64,000 nt of DNA from Winogradskyella forsetii (GTDB taxonomy: Bacteria; Bacteroidota; Bacteroidia; Flavobacteriales; Flavobacteriaceae), in the NCBI RefSeq assembly GCF_013394595.1, contig NZ_CP053348.1, positions 2,816,001-2,880,000 on the forward strand, read 5' to 3'. Under the pieces are notes generated by a model that made no database searches, had not been told where the DNA came from, and saw only the letters and a list, made by a program, of their open reading frames with translations. Below are positions 27,832-35,278 of the stretch, piece by piece. The translations under genes and the position numbers were made by a program. Each line of letters opens with the position of its first letter. Within the stretch, counting starts at the first letter, position 1.

Positions 27832-28506
27832 ATGAATAGCTATTTACTACCATTACTAGCCGTTGTCATTGGTGTTGTTATTGCTTTATTGACCAAAAAG
27901 CAAAAGTCAATTTACACCAAGTTGTTGTTATCTTTTAGTGGTGCTTTTTTATTGGCATTGACACTTTTCGATTTATTACCAGAAGTCTATCGTCATATCG
28001 ATGCCAAACTCACAGGTTTGTACATTATGTGTGGTATTTTGCTTCAGATTATTTTAGAGTTTTTCTCAAAAGGTGCCGAACATGGCCATGTGCATATTCA
28101 TAAAAACGATACCCAATTTCCTTGGTTGCTATTCATCAGTTTATGTATCCATAGTTTTTTGGAAGGATTTCCTATTCATCAACACAACGATATGGTTTAT
28201 GGTGTGCTGATTCATAAAATCCCCATCGCTATTTTGATCACGTCTTTTTTATTACAATCTAGTTATAGCAAATTACAAATGGTAAGTTTCTTGGTGGTAT
28301 TTGCAGTTATGACACCAATGGGTACGTTTATTTCCAACCATTCTAGCGTTGCGACTAATTATGTCGATGTCGTCAATGCGATTGTGATCGGTATCTTTTT
28401 ACATATTTCTACTACGATTTTGTTCGAAACCGGCGAAGGGCATAAGTTTAATTTATCAAAGTTGGTGGCAATTTGTTTAGGAATTTTGATTGCTTATTTT
28501 ATTTAA
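27832..28506 (+). CDS. ZIP-family metal transporter
   Basis: The 224-residue inner-membrane protein has seven to eight hydrophobic segments and the ZIP metal-site helices: HSFLEGFPIHQH (about 107) and HKIPIAILITSF (about 128). A His-rich loop (EHGHVHIHKN, about 83-92) precedes them. Expected to take up zinc or another divalent cation. Likely co-transcribed with the methyltransferase gene 8 bp upstream. Confidence 0.88.
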   Translation: MNSYLLPLLAVVIGVVIALLTKKQKSIYTKLLLSFSGAFLLALTLFDLLPEVYRHIDAKLTGLYIMCGILLQIILEFFSKGAEHGHVHIHKNDTQFPWLLFISLCIHSFLEGFPIHQHNDMVYGVLIHKIPIAILITSFLLQSSYSKLQMVSFLVVFAVMTPMGTFISNHSSVATNYVDVVNAIVIGIFLHISTTILFETGEGHKFNLSKLVAICLGILIAYFI

Positions 28507-29344
28507 ATTCCGGCGACCACAGGAATCTCAAATAAAGTCTTATCAATGTTTTTTATCCATATTTAACTGATAATCAAAACGTACCGTCATTGCGAGGACG
28601 AATGACTGCCTGTGCTGAGCGAAGTCTAAGTATGGCTATCTGTTTAATATGAATTCCATCCCGAATGAGTTTGCAACCCATCACATTCTAATTTTTTTAA
28701 CGTTCATTTTGCCTTGATGCAAAACGAACCAATCCCGATAGCTATCGGGACAAAACGATTTGTTAGGAAATTACTCATTCATTCCTATTGTTTTAATTTT
28801 GTTTACGTGAATGCTGCGCATTTGCAAAGCACCATTCGCCAATACATTTATAATTAAGGATTTCATTAAACAAAGAATTTCAATCCTAGATTCATGTCAA
28901 AACAATCATTTTGCTCATTATTTCTGAAAATCGTTGATTCCAACTTTATCGGAAATAGGTTTGCGACATTGAGTTTTTCAATGTTAATTGAATTGTCAAT
29001 TAATTCCTATCCTCCAGCAAGACATGAACTAAGCAATTTCAATGACTTACATAACTGTTATTAACTGTTAGAATCCGATTAAAATAATTTGTATTCGATT
29101 AGAGCATTCTTATTGTCGGGTTTTTGAAAAGTTTTGAAACTATGAAAATTTGTTTTTTTTCGTACAGATTATGAATTATTAAAAGGCATAATAATTATCA
29201 TTCTGTTTCTTAGTTAGTTAGAATTTAGTCTATGTTCCCTGCCTCGCCGTCAGGCAGGTTGATTCTAGAAGCGCAGCGGTCTTTTGTCTTTTATCGGACA
29301 ACATTGAATATTATCACTAAATTTGAAACCAAAAACAAAACACA
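28507..29344. other. 838-bp noncoding region rich in dispersed repeats
   Basis: No coding ORF is seen. It carries short repeats: a GTCATTGCGAGGACGAATGAC semi-palindrome (about 28588-28608), a TGAGCGAAGTC motif (28616-28626) shared with 45634 onward, the 18-bp palindrome TCCCGATAGCTATCGGGA at 28733-28750, and a near-palindrome around GCCGTCAGGCAGG (about 29247-29260). In an ordinary integron the integrase and attI would be expected on this side of the cassette array; no integrase-like reading frame, intact or broken, could be recognised. Confidence 0.6.
28733..28750. repeat. 18-bp palindrome, copy 1
   Basis: Perfect palindrome TCCCGATAGCTATCGGGA in noncoding DNA. Other copies: 29511-29528 (one base changed, inside a gene), 35741-35758 and 36907-36924 (inside attC sites). 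Confidence 0.9.
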
Positions 29345-29788
29345 TTGTTTTCAAAAGAAGAATCTAGACAACTCAGACAAGAATTTTGGACCAGCTTCGG
29401 AAAGTCATTTCCACGTAAATGGCTTTTATATGATACCAAAATCAAAGGCGTGGCTTTCAAGTTTCATTTCGATACCAAGCAAGCCTTAATCGCTTTAGAC
29501 CTTGAAGACGTCCCGAAAGCTATCGGGATGGAAAACCGCATTAACTGTTGGGAAAAGTTAGTGGCCTTAAAGGGCATATTTAAAAGCGAATTCTTACCAG
29601 AAGCCATTTACGAAGAAGAATATTTCTTAGAAAACGGTAAAGAAATCTCACGCATCTATTTAGCGTTAGACCAAAACGTATCTATACACAACAAAAATAC
29701 CTGGCGCGATGTGATGGAATTCTTTAACAAAAACATGAGCCTATTTGAAGCTTTTTTTGAGGAGTATAAGGATTTGATAAAGGGATAA
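29345..29788 (+). CDS. DUF4268 protein
   Basis: The 147-residue protein starts at a TTG and opens MFSKEESRQLRQEFWTSFGK, the standard DUF4268 opening, continuing with a KIKGVAFKFHFD strand and ending in a helix with FFEEYKDLIKG. DUF4268 proteins are small cytoplasmic proteins, sometimes linked to restriction systems; no such genes are here. The codons for residues about 56-61 (VPKAIG) are an in-frame copy of the 18-bp palindrome seen three more times nearby, so a short segment of the protein is repeat-derived. Confidence 0.8.
   Translation: MFSKEESRQLRQEFWTSFGKSFPRKWLLYDTKIKGVAFKFHFDTKQALIALDLEDVPKAIGMENRINCWEKLVALKGIFKSEFLPEAIYEEEYFLENGKEISRIYLALDQNVSIHNKNTWRDVMEFFNKNMSLFEAFFEEYKDLIKG
29511..29528. 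repeat. 18-bp palindrome inside DUF4268 gene
   Basis: TCCCGAAAGCTATCGGGA differs by one base from the copies at 28733, 35741 and 36907. It lies in frame in the coding sequence. Confidence 0.85.
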
Positions 29789-29883
29789 TTTTGCAAGACT
29801 ATAGGATACATAAAGTGTTGATATCCCGAAATTAATAGGTTTAAATAACTATATTTGTTTTGATATAACCAGTTACCCAACAT

Positions 29884-30426
29884 TTGAAAACCGTCACGAA
29901 AAACAACCTCGAACTGAATTTAAAAGAAGCCACTTCTTCTCTATTAGAAATGGCGAGAAATTCTTGTTGGAATAAAATTTCGGATAATACGAGTTACATA
30001 ATTTCAGAAATAAGAAATGACGAACGGAATTTTTTTGATAAGCGAATTGAACGTAAAAAAGTAAATGAAAAGAAAAAACCCAAATCGCTTGAGCAAATAA
30101 CGGCTGAATTAAAAGACATTTATGAAGATCTGTACGATATAAACTTGTATGTATATAAAAGCAGAAAGGAAAGTACAATAATTGAAATTCAGTATTATCC
30201 CAAATCATCGCTCGAACCTGACTTTTACGAAACTGTAAAAGAAAATAATCCAATGCTACATTGTAAAGTTGGACTTCCAAATTATCGAAGAAATGATACA
30301 GACAAATTTGATATTAATTGGGAACTGGGTGGAATTCGTCACGAATGGAATAGTTTTCTAGGTAAAGTTAGATTTAAGGTTTGGGGATATAAACGTGAAA
30401 TCAGAAAAAAATTAAGGAGAGTTTAA
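29884..30426 (+). CDS. Hypothetical cassette protein (cassette 1, first gene)
   Basis: The 180-residue protein starts at a TTG only 11 bp inside cassette 1. It is very basic at both ends, with a Lys-rich helix KRIERKKVNEKKKPKSLEQ (about 50-68) and an RFKVWGYKREIRKKLRRV tail. No signal peptide, membrane segment or known motif. Its stop overlaps the HAD start codon (TAATG), so the two form one unit. I do not recognise the family. Confidence 0.6.
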   Translation: MKTVTKNNLELNLKEATSSLLEMARNSCWNKISDNTSYIISEIRNDERNFFDKRIERKKVNEKKKPKSLEQITAELKDIYEDLYDINLYVYKSRKESTIIEIQYYPKSSLEPDFYETVKENNPMLHCKVGLPNYRRNDTDKFDINWELGGIRHEWNSFLGKVRFKVWGYKREIRKKLRRV

Positions 30427-30658
30427 TGAACATAAGTTTTGACCTTGATAGCACATTAATTCCAAACGGAAAGGAATTTGAAACTGAAAAGAGAAGCGGA
30501 ATTGCAAAACTGTTTGGAATTGAGGAAATTCGGAAAGGCACTCGTGAATTGATTTCTCATTTACAAAATCACGGTCACAAAATTCATATTTATACTACAT
30601 TGGAATGTCTAGTTTAGCTGGGACGAATTTTTACGGTCATAAATTATATATTTGAATT

Positions 30659-30940
30659 ATGGCAAAAAGATATGACAATGAATTAAAGGTTACAATAGTA
30701 GAACTATTGCAATCAGGAATGAAAGCAAAACAAATAAGTGAGGATTATGGTGTTGCTACCAGCCTTATAAGTCGCTGGAAAAAGGATTACGAGGCTAAAT
30801 CTGGAGACTTTTCCAAGAAAAGAGAACTTACTATGGAAGAGCAAGAACTTAAATCGTTACGTAAAGAATTACGAGATGTAAAAATGGAGCGTGATATCTT
30901 AAAAAAGGCAGTAAGCATCTTTTCCAAGAGCGACCACTAA
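30659..30940 (+). CDS. IS3 OrfA (helix-turn-helix)
   Basis: The 93-residue protein begins MAKRYDNELKVTIVELLQSG and contains a helix-turn-helix (AKQISEDYGVATSLISRWKK, about 24-43) followed by a leucine-zipper-like helix (EEQELKSLRKELRDVKMERDILKK in part). It binds the IS ends. A slippery A6G heptamer at 30901-30907 (read A AAA AAG) allows -1 shifting into orfB, giving an OrfAB fusion of about 387 residues. Confidence 0.92.
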   Translation: MAKRYDNELKVTIVELLQSGMKAKQISEDYGVATSLISRWKKDYEAKSGDFSKKRELTMEEQELKSLRKELRDVKMERDILKKAVSIFSKSDH

Positions 30941-31821
30941 AATATCAATTCATTTTATCAAATGAATCAGATTTTGTGGTTGAGAAGATGTGTAAATGTA
31001 TGCATGTCAGTAAAAACGCATATTACAATTGGCGTAAGAATAGGGATTTAGTAAGGACTAAAGACTCTGTAATATTACTAAAGGAAAGGATTAGAGCTAT
31101 TTTTGAAGATAGTAAAGAGATTTATGGAAGCTGTAGAATACAGAAAATGTTAGAACGAGAAAACTTGAATTATTGCCGTTCCTATATTGCAATATTGATG
31201 AAAGAAATGGGGTTAAAAAGTGTTTTAAAAAGAAAGTTTGTAAATACAACAGATTCCAAGCATAACTTTCCATTGGCTAAAAATGAGCTAGATAGAGAAT
31301 TTTCAAGTTCAACAATAGGAGAAAAATGGGTGTCTGACATCACTTACATTAGAGTAAATGACAACTGGAATTATCTAACAACTATTATAGATTTAGCAGA
31401 CAGAAAGGTTGTAGGATGGGCGTTAAGCGAAGATATGACTGTACAGAATACGGTGTTAAAAGCTTGGATTCATGCCAGAAGAAATCGAACTATTTCAAAT
31501 AATTTCATATTTCATTCCGATAGAGGCGTTCAGTATGCAGCCAATACAATGACAAGTATTTTTTCTTTCAATAGCAATATAACACAATCCATGAGTAGAA
31601 AAGGGAACTGTTGGGATAATGCAGTAGCAGAAAGCTTTTTTAAGACCATTAAGCACGAATGGCTATATCGGTTTAAGTTTACGTCATACTTACAGTTATT
31701 TGACAAAATAAGCCAGTACATTACTTGGTATAATACTAAAAGAATTCATTCAAGCTTAGATTACTTAACACCACTTGAAATGGAACTTAAATTAAAACGA
31801 ATTATTAACAATGCGGCCTAA
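30907..31821 (+). CDS. IS3 OrfB transposase (DDE integrase core)
   Basis: The frame opens right after the A6G slippery site and is read as the C-terminal part of OrfAB; an internal GTG at 30976 could also start OrfB alone (281 residues). Counting from that GTG, the rve-domain catalytic residues are Asp121 (WVSDITYI), Asp182 (FHSDRGVQYA) and Glu219 (NAVAESFFKT), with the usual SMSRKGNCWDNA segment. The stop codon lies inside the right inverted repeat. Appears intact, so the element may be active. Confidence 0.93.
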   Translation, partial: GSKHLFQERPLKYQFILSNESDFVVEKMCKCMHVSKNAYYNWRKNRDLVRTKDSVILLKERIRAIFEDSKEIYGSCRIQKMLERENLNYCRSYIAILMKEMGLKSVLKRKFVNTTDSKHNFPLAKNELDREFSSSTIGEKWVSDITYIRVNDNWNYLTTIIDLADRKVVGWALSEDMTVQNTVLKAWIHARRNRTISNNFIFHSDRGVQYAANTMTSIFSFNSNITQSMSRKGNCWDNAVAESFFKTIKHEWLYRFKFTSYLQLFDKISQYITWYNTKRIHSSLDYLTPLEMELKLKRIINNAA

Positions 31822-32122
31822 AAAATTAGTCCCATTTTTATTAGGTAGTCCAACATCATTTAGAACTAAAAGAAAAATAAGATTGACTTTAAAATATTAC
31901 GGAATAAAAGTCAACCGAATTGTAAACGAAAAAGAAAATCGAAAAGTTTTAAAATCTCGAAATATTAACTCATCCAAGTTTCCACCAGCATTTGATTTTG
32001 ACTTACATATTGACGATTTAAAAGGTGTTGGAATTGAGAGTGAAAGATTAAATTTTAAAGCAATTATTGTTGAACCAACTGACAAAAATTGGATTGAAAA
32101 AATAAAAAACGGAATAAAAAAC

Positions 32123-32260
32123 GTTGGGTAACACCGTGTATAATTCATTGCTAGTTATAGCCTACTTACGAAAGTCCTCGCGGACTTTCTATCTGTGATT
32201 TATTTGCTAACTTTAGTGCTTAAACACGCAACGAAATCATACACAAACACGTTGTACACC
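32123..32260 (+). other. attC-like site 1
   Basis: Outer box GTTGGGTAAC at the left (containing the HAD stop) and GTTGTACACC at the right. Next comes the L-type stem GTGTAT / ATACAC, separated from AAC and GTT by 3 and 6 unpaired bases, then TTGC / GCAA, and an apical hairpin GAAAGTCC / GGACTTTC. Cut point G^TT at 32251. Confidence 0.78.
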
Positions 32261-32285
32261 ATTTGAGAAAGCATTTGTAATCATA

Positions 32286-32777
32286 TTGACCTTTATCGGA
32301 TTTTTGTCATTTGGACAAGAAACGGAACTGAATTCGATTGAAAAAAGCGAGTTGGACAGTATTTATGTCAGAGCATTAAATAGCAGATTTGACCTTTTAC
32401 TTTCGAGCGGTTGGAAATATATTGAACTCAACGAAAATGGACAGCGGATTTCCAAACTGAACGTATCTGACCGATACAAGTTTTTGACCAATGAGGAATT
32501 AATTGACTTGTCAATAAAAGAAAAAAAGACAATTCGGGTTTTACGTCTGACTCACAAAATAATCGGAATTGACACAGTTGACGTGAATTTTGGAATTATA
32601 AATGTTACTGGAAAGCGTAAGATTCATTTTAACAATGGACTGAAATTTAAAAAAGCGGATTTTGCATTAGATTGTGGCGGAACAAATGGCTACGTTCCTG
32701 ATATGAGATTTGTGTTTGACCAAAAGAAAAATAATTGGGAATTAATTGATGGAACGTATAAAATACCAGCTGAATAA
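32286..32777 (+). CDS. Secreted hypothetical protein (cassette 2, first gene)
   Basis: About 163 residues from the TTG at 32286. The codons just upstream continue in frame as KAFVIILTFIGFLSFGQE, a typical signal peptide, so translation probably begins earlier; yet no ATG, GTG or TTG in frame exists between the cassette boundary and 32286. Either an unusual start codon is used or the start was lost when the cassette formed. The mature part has Lys/Asp-rich strands (KKTIRVLRLTHKIIGIDTVDVNF) and ends WELIDGTYKIPAE. No family recognised. Confidence 0.5.
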   Translation: MTFIGFLSFGQETELNSIEKSELDSIYVRALNSRFDLLLSSGWKYIELNENGQRISKLNVSDRYKFLTNEELIDLSIKEKKTIRVLRLTHKIIGIDTVDVNFGIINVTGKRKIHFNNGLKFKKADFALDCGGTNGYVPDMRFVFDQKKNNWELIDGTYKIPAE

Positions 32778-32780
32778 TAT

Positions 32781-33182
32781 ATGAGATATGTTATTAAAAT
32801 TTGGTTATTTACAATAATCGTTTCGCCTCTTTTATTAGCATTAATATTAGGTGCTATTATAAATGATTCGAGTTTTACGAGCATATTAAATTCTTACGAA
32901 ATAATATTTGTAATGATTATTGTCGGCTTTCTTTCGTCAATTCCTGCAATGGTATTATTTTGGTTAATTAAAAGGTTTTTGAAAAATAAATACTCAACCC
33001 TAAACGAGAAGATTATATTATCAATTTACAGCTTTCTATCGGTTTGGATTACGTTTTTCATCGTAGATAGCGGATTTATTACAAGATGGTCTGAACAGAC
33101 AATTTGGGTTTTGATATATTCGCTAACAATAGTGATAGGAGTTTGGATTTTTAAAAACAATAATAAAGAAATAACTGAATAA
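32781..33182 (+). CDS. Four-helix integral membrane protein (cassette 2, second gene)
   Basis: The 133-residue protein has four hydrophobic segments (about 5-27, 41-63, 79-98, 105-124) joined by short charged loops (LIKRFLKNKYSTLNEK). It starts 3 bp after the preceding stop codon and ends just before the attC outer box. No conserved motif recognised; small membrane proteins of this type are common integron-cassette cargo. Confidence 0.6.
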   Translation: MRYVIKIWLFTIIVSPLLLALILGAIINDSSFTSILNSYEIIFVMIIVGFLSSIPAMVLFWLIKRFLKNKYSTLNEKIILSIYSFLSVWITFFIVDSGFITRWSEQTIWVLIYSLTIVIGVWIFKNNNKEITE

Positions 33183-33187
33183 AAAAC

Positions 33188-33323
33188 GGTGTACAACAAT
33201 GGCTATAAGTAATTGCTTGTTCTAGCCTACTTCTGAAAATCCTCGCGGATTTTCAGTTTGGTGTGTACTTGCAAAGTTAACTGCTAACCCACGCAACTAC
33301 TCATAGCCGAGACCGTTATGTGC
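33188..33323 (+). other. attC-like site 2 (divergent)
   Basis: Outer box GGTGTACAAC left, GTTATGTGC right. The inner stem is GGCTAT / ATAGCC instead of GTGTAT / ATACAC, but keeps the 3-base and 6-base asymmetry next to AAC and GTT. Apical hairpin GAAAATCC / GGATTTTC. Cut point at 33315. The paired changes support a selected structure. Confidence 0.75.
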
Positions 33324-33348
33324 AAAACCAGATGAACAATAATTATTT

Positions 33349-34218
33349 ATGATTTCCGAACTGAATGAAAATAAATTCCTTAAAACTAAAGTTCATTTAA
33401 AAGTTATTTTAGAAGAAGGGTTTAGAATAATTGATGAAAATAAATCTACCTTCAATATTTATTATAGTCTTTTTAAAAGGTACATCTACAGTTTTGAGTC
33501 CTTAAGCTTACTTTTAAATGATTACGACAAAAACAAAAGACATAGAGAATTCTCAATATCTGTAGTCTCAAGAGCTGGACTATTAGATTATTTAATAACC
33601 TTGTATCTGGCAACCTTTCAAGCCCAAAAGAAATCCAACCCTGAATTAACCGAAACCTACGAGAAAGAAATTGACAAGTTAGTTTCGGAACAAATAAGAA
33701 GATTTATAAACATCGCCGAAAAAGACAAACAGTATAAACATTACAATCATTCTGACCATTGTAAAGATGTTGATATGTTTACAAAATTATTTCCTGACCT
33801 TTTCGACCCTAAAATTCCTATTGACTACAACAAACCTGGAAAATCTTTACGATATCAACAAAAGGATGATTTAACAACAAGAGTCATTAGAAAGTGGCTG
33901 GATAAAGTTTCAGATGGCTTAAAGAATATTCATTACCAAGATGTTTTTTATCTATATGATTTATATTCTAAATATGACCATTTTGGAACTGCATCAATGT
34001 TATTAGAGCATACAGATATAAACACTGTAAGCGCAAATATCCTTGGTTCAATTTTTCATATTTGCGAAGGAATTGGATTTTGTACAGATTTAATGAAGGA
34101 GGAAATGTTTTGTAAATCAGATTTCGAAAAACTTGATTATGAACTTGCAGTTTTAAGAGGAACTGTTAATACTAAAACTCTTTATTTAAGTCCTGAATAT
34201 AAAAAAACATTGCAATAA
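33349..34218 (+). CDS. Hypothetical helical protein (cassette 3)
   Basis: The 289-residue cytoplasmic protein starts at an ATG 33 bp inside its cassette. It is mostly alpha-helical with conserved-looking segments FSISVVSRAGLLDYLITLYL (about 66-85), LTTRVIRKWLDKVSDGLKNI (about 175-194) and YDLYSKYDHFGTASM (about 203-217). The last resembles the Tyr/His-containing helix of DUF5677-like proteins, but the match is weak. No signal peptide. Function unknown. Confidence 0.55.
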   Translation: MISELNENKFLKTKVHLKVILEEGFRIIDENKSTFNIYYSLFKRYIYSFESLSLLLNDYDKNKRHREFSISVVSRAGLLDYLITLYLATFQAQKKSNPELTETYEKEIDKLVSEQIRRFINIAEKDKQYKHYNHSDHCKDVDMFTKLFPDLFDPKIPIDYNKPGKSLRYQQKDDLTTRVIRKWLDKVSDGLKNIHYQDVFYLYDLYSKYDHFGTASMLLEHTDINTVSANILGSIFHICEGIGFCTDLMKEEMFCKSDFEKLDYELAVLRGTVNTKTLYLSPEYKKTLQ

Positions 34219-34223
34219 GTTCA

Positions 34224-34360
34224 GCACATAACAACGTGTATAGCTCATTGCGGCTGAATTCCAAATCGGAATTCAACGCTTATTCGCTATCTTTGGGTTA
34301 TGGCGGAAAGAATCCTGCGGATTTTTCCGCAACGAAGCCATACACAAACACGTTGGCGTG
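34224..34360 (+). other. attC-like site 3
   Basis: Outer box GCACATAAC left, GTTGGCGTG right; L stem GTGTAT / ATACAC extended by AGC / GCC; TTGC / GCAA next. The central part differs from other sites and holds two hairpins, TGAATTCC / GGAATTCA and GCGGAAA / TTTCCGC. Cut point at 34352. Confidence 0.75.
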
Positions 34361-34487
34361 CATTCCCCTCATCACGTTCCCAATTCAATAACTTAACGCA
34401 ACAAATCAAAATTTTGACTTCTTTAAAAAATAGTCGTTAAAAACTTGGCAAAAGCCTATGAATAAAAGATTAGAAACAAAATTTAAC

Positions 34488-34495
34488 TAAATTTG
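34488..34495 (+). promoter_or_regulatory. Promoter -7 element inside cassette 4
   Basis: TAAATTTG matches the -7 consensus and is followed by GATGTTAGTCAGGAT; a closely similar block (TTAATTTG then ACGTTAGTCAGAAT) precedes the esterase gene of cassette 6. Confidence 0.5.
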
Positions 34496-34516
34496 ATGTT
34501 AGTCAGGATTAGAAAA

Positions 34517-34819
34517 ATGATTACGATAGAAAAAATAAAACAAGAAATAAAAGTGCGGAATCTTGAAAGCGTTAGCGGAATAGAATCTGACTTGGCATTT
34601 TTCATATGGGATTTGACCGAAATGGATCAACTCAATAAAGCTTATGAAGTTAAAAAATATCACGACGGATATTTTGCGATTGGATCAGACGGTGGACTAG
34701 AAATGTTAACAGTGGAATTCAATACTGGAATAGTTTATAGAATTCCTTTTATTTCGATTGATAATAGCGAAAAAATAAAGGTGTCCGACTCACTAATTGA
34801 TCTAACTAAATTAAATTAA
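34517..34819 (+). CDS. SUKH (SMI1/KNR4)-like protein (cassette 4)
   Basis: The 100-residue protein starts at the ATG at 34517; starts at 34493 or 34496 would lie on or next to the -7 promoter element. The segment AYEVKKYHDGYFAIGSDGGLEMLTVEF then TGIVYRIPFISID resembles the C-terminal half of SMI1/KNR4 (SUKH) proteins, which commonly act as immunity proteins to contact-dependent toxins. The usual N-terminal part (PxxYxxFL) is not obvious, so it is either a short form or truncated. No toxin gene is adjacent. Confidence 0.55.
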   Translation: MITIEKIKQEIKVRNLESVSGIESDLAFFIWDLTEMDQLNKAYEVKKYHDGYFAIGSDGGLEMLTVEFNTGIVYRIPFISIDNSEKIKVSDSLIDLTKLN

Positions 34820-34825
34820 AAACGA

Positions 34826-34962
34826 CACGCCAACACCGTGTATAATTCATTGCTAGGTCACTGCCGACTTACGAACATTCCTGCGGAATATTCTATCTGT
34901 GATTTATTTGCTAAATTAGTTGCTTAACCACGCAACTAAACATACACAAACACGTTAGCCAC
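34826..34962 (+). other. attC-like site 4
   Basis: Outer box CACGCCAAC left, GTTAGCCAC right; L stem GTGTAT / ATACAC; TTGC / GCAA; apical hairpin GAACATTCC / GGAATATTC (imperfect). Cut point at 34954. Confidence 0.78.
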
Positions 34963-34990
34963 AAGCAAAAAAAATCGAGAATCCATCAAA

Positions 34991-35023
34991 TTTACGTAAT
35001 AAATTATTAAATTTGCACGTAAA
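34991..35023 (+). promoter_or_regulatory. Antitoxin-toxin promoter with flanking inverted repeat
   Basis: TTTACGT (34991-34997) and ACGTAAA (35017-35023) are perfect inverted half-sites 19 bp apart. They flank the -7 element TAAATTTG (35008-35015), a suitable operator for autoregulation by the antitoxin encoded 10 bp downstream. Confidence 0.55.
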
Positions 35024-35032
35024 CTAAATGTT

Positions 35033-35278
35033 ATGGATAAAAAACTCACATTGAGCTTGGACAAAACAATTATCGAAAGTGCAAAGGATTATGCTAAATC
35101 GAATAATATCAGCTTGTCTAAACTTATAGAATCATATTTGTCTTCACTCACTAAACGTAAAAGCAATGCAGCGGAAATAACGCCTCTTGTGGAGAGTTTA
35201 AGTGGAGTAATATCACTTGATAAAGATTTTGACGAAAAAGATGCATATGCTGATTATTTAATTGAAAAATACAAATGA
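35033..35278 (+). CDS. Antitoxin, ribbon-helix-helix (DUF6364-like)
   Basis: The 81-residue protein has an N-terminal ribbon-helix-helix pattern: strand KLTLSLDKTIIESAKDYAKS, helix, then NISLSKLIESYLSSLTK. The acidic C-terminal tail (DKDFDEKDAYADYLIEKYK) would bind and mask the toxin. This is the DUF6364-type antitoxin paired with PIN toxins in Bacteroidota. It overlaps the toxin gene by 4 bp (ATGA), ensuring coupled translation. Confidence 0.85.
   Translation: MDKKLTLSLDKTIIESAKDYAKSNNISLSKLIESYLSSLTKRKSNAAEITPLVESLSGVISLDKDFDEKDAYADYLIEKYK

Larger units (their letters stand above)
30601..31852 (+). mobile_element. IS3-family insertion sequence, 1252 bp
   Basis: Ends are TGGAATG... on the left and ...AGTCCA on the right (5'-TG...CA-3'), with imperfect inverted repeats of about 36 bp whose best part is TGGGACGAATTTTT (30619 onward) against TGGGACTAATTTTT (right end, complement). 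A 4-bp direct repeat ACAT flanks it (30597-30600 and 31853-31856). It contains orfA and orfB joined by a programmed -1 frameshift. Inserted in the HAD gene of cassette 1. Confidence 0.93.
30426..32131 (+). pseudogene. HAD-superfamily phosphatase split by an IS3 element
   Basis: The left piece (30426-30600) encodes MNISFDLDSTLIPNGKEF with the HAD motif I DLDST, up to HIYTT. The right piece (31857-32131) continues SFRTKRKIRLTLKYYGIKVN and holds the motif IV acidic pair in FDLHIDDLKGVG. Removing the insertion and one ACAT duplicate gives 450 bp that read without interruption as a 149-residue protein (joint HIYTT-SFRTK, motif II Thr/Ser). The stop codon lies in the right end box of cassette 1. 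As it stands the protein is truncated after about 58 native residues and is presumably inactive. Confidence 0.9.

Noticed and set aside
29232..29489. An 85-residue ORF before and overlapping the DUF4268 gene
   Set aside because: It overlaps DUF4268 in another frame and has no coding character beyond it.
31811..31856. An independent start for the right HAD half (MRPKKLVPF...)
   Set aside because: The ATG belongs to the IS3 right end; the first residues are the inverted repeat translated by chance.
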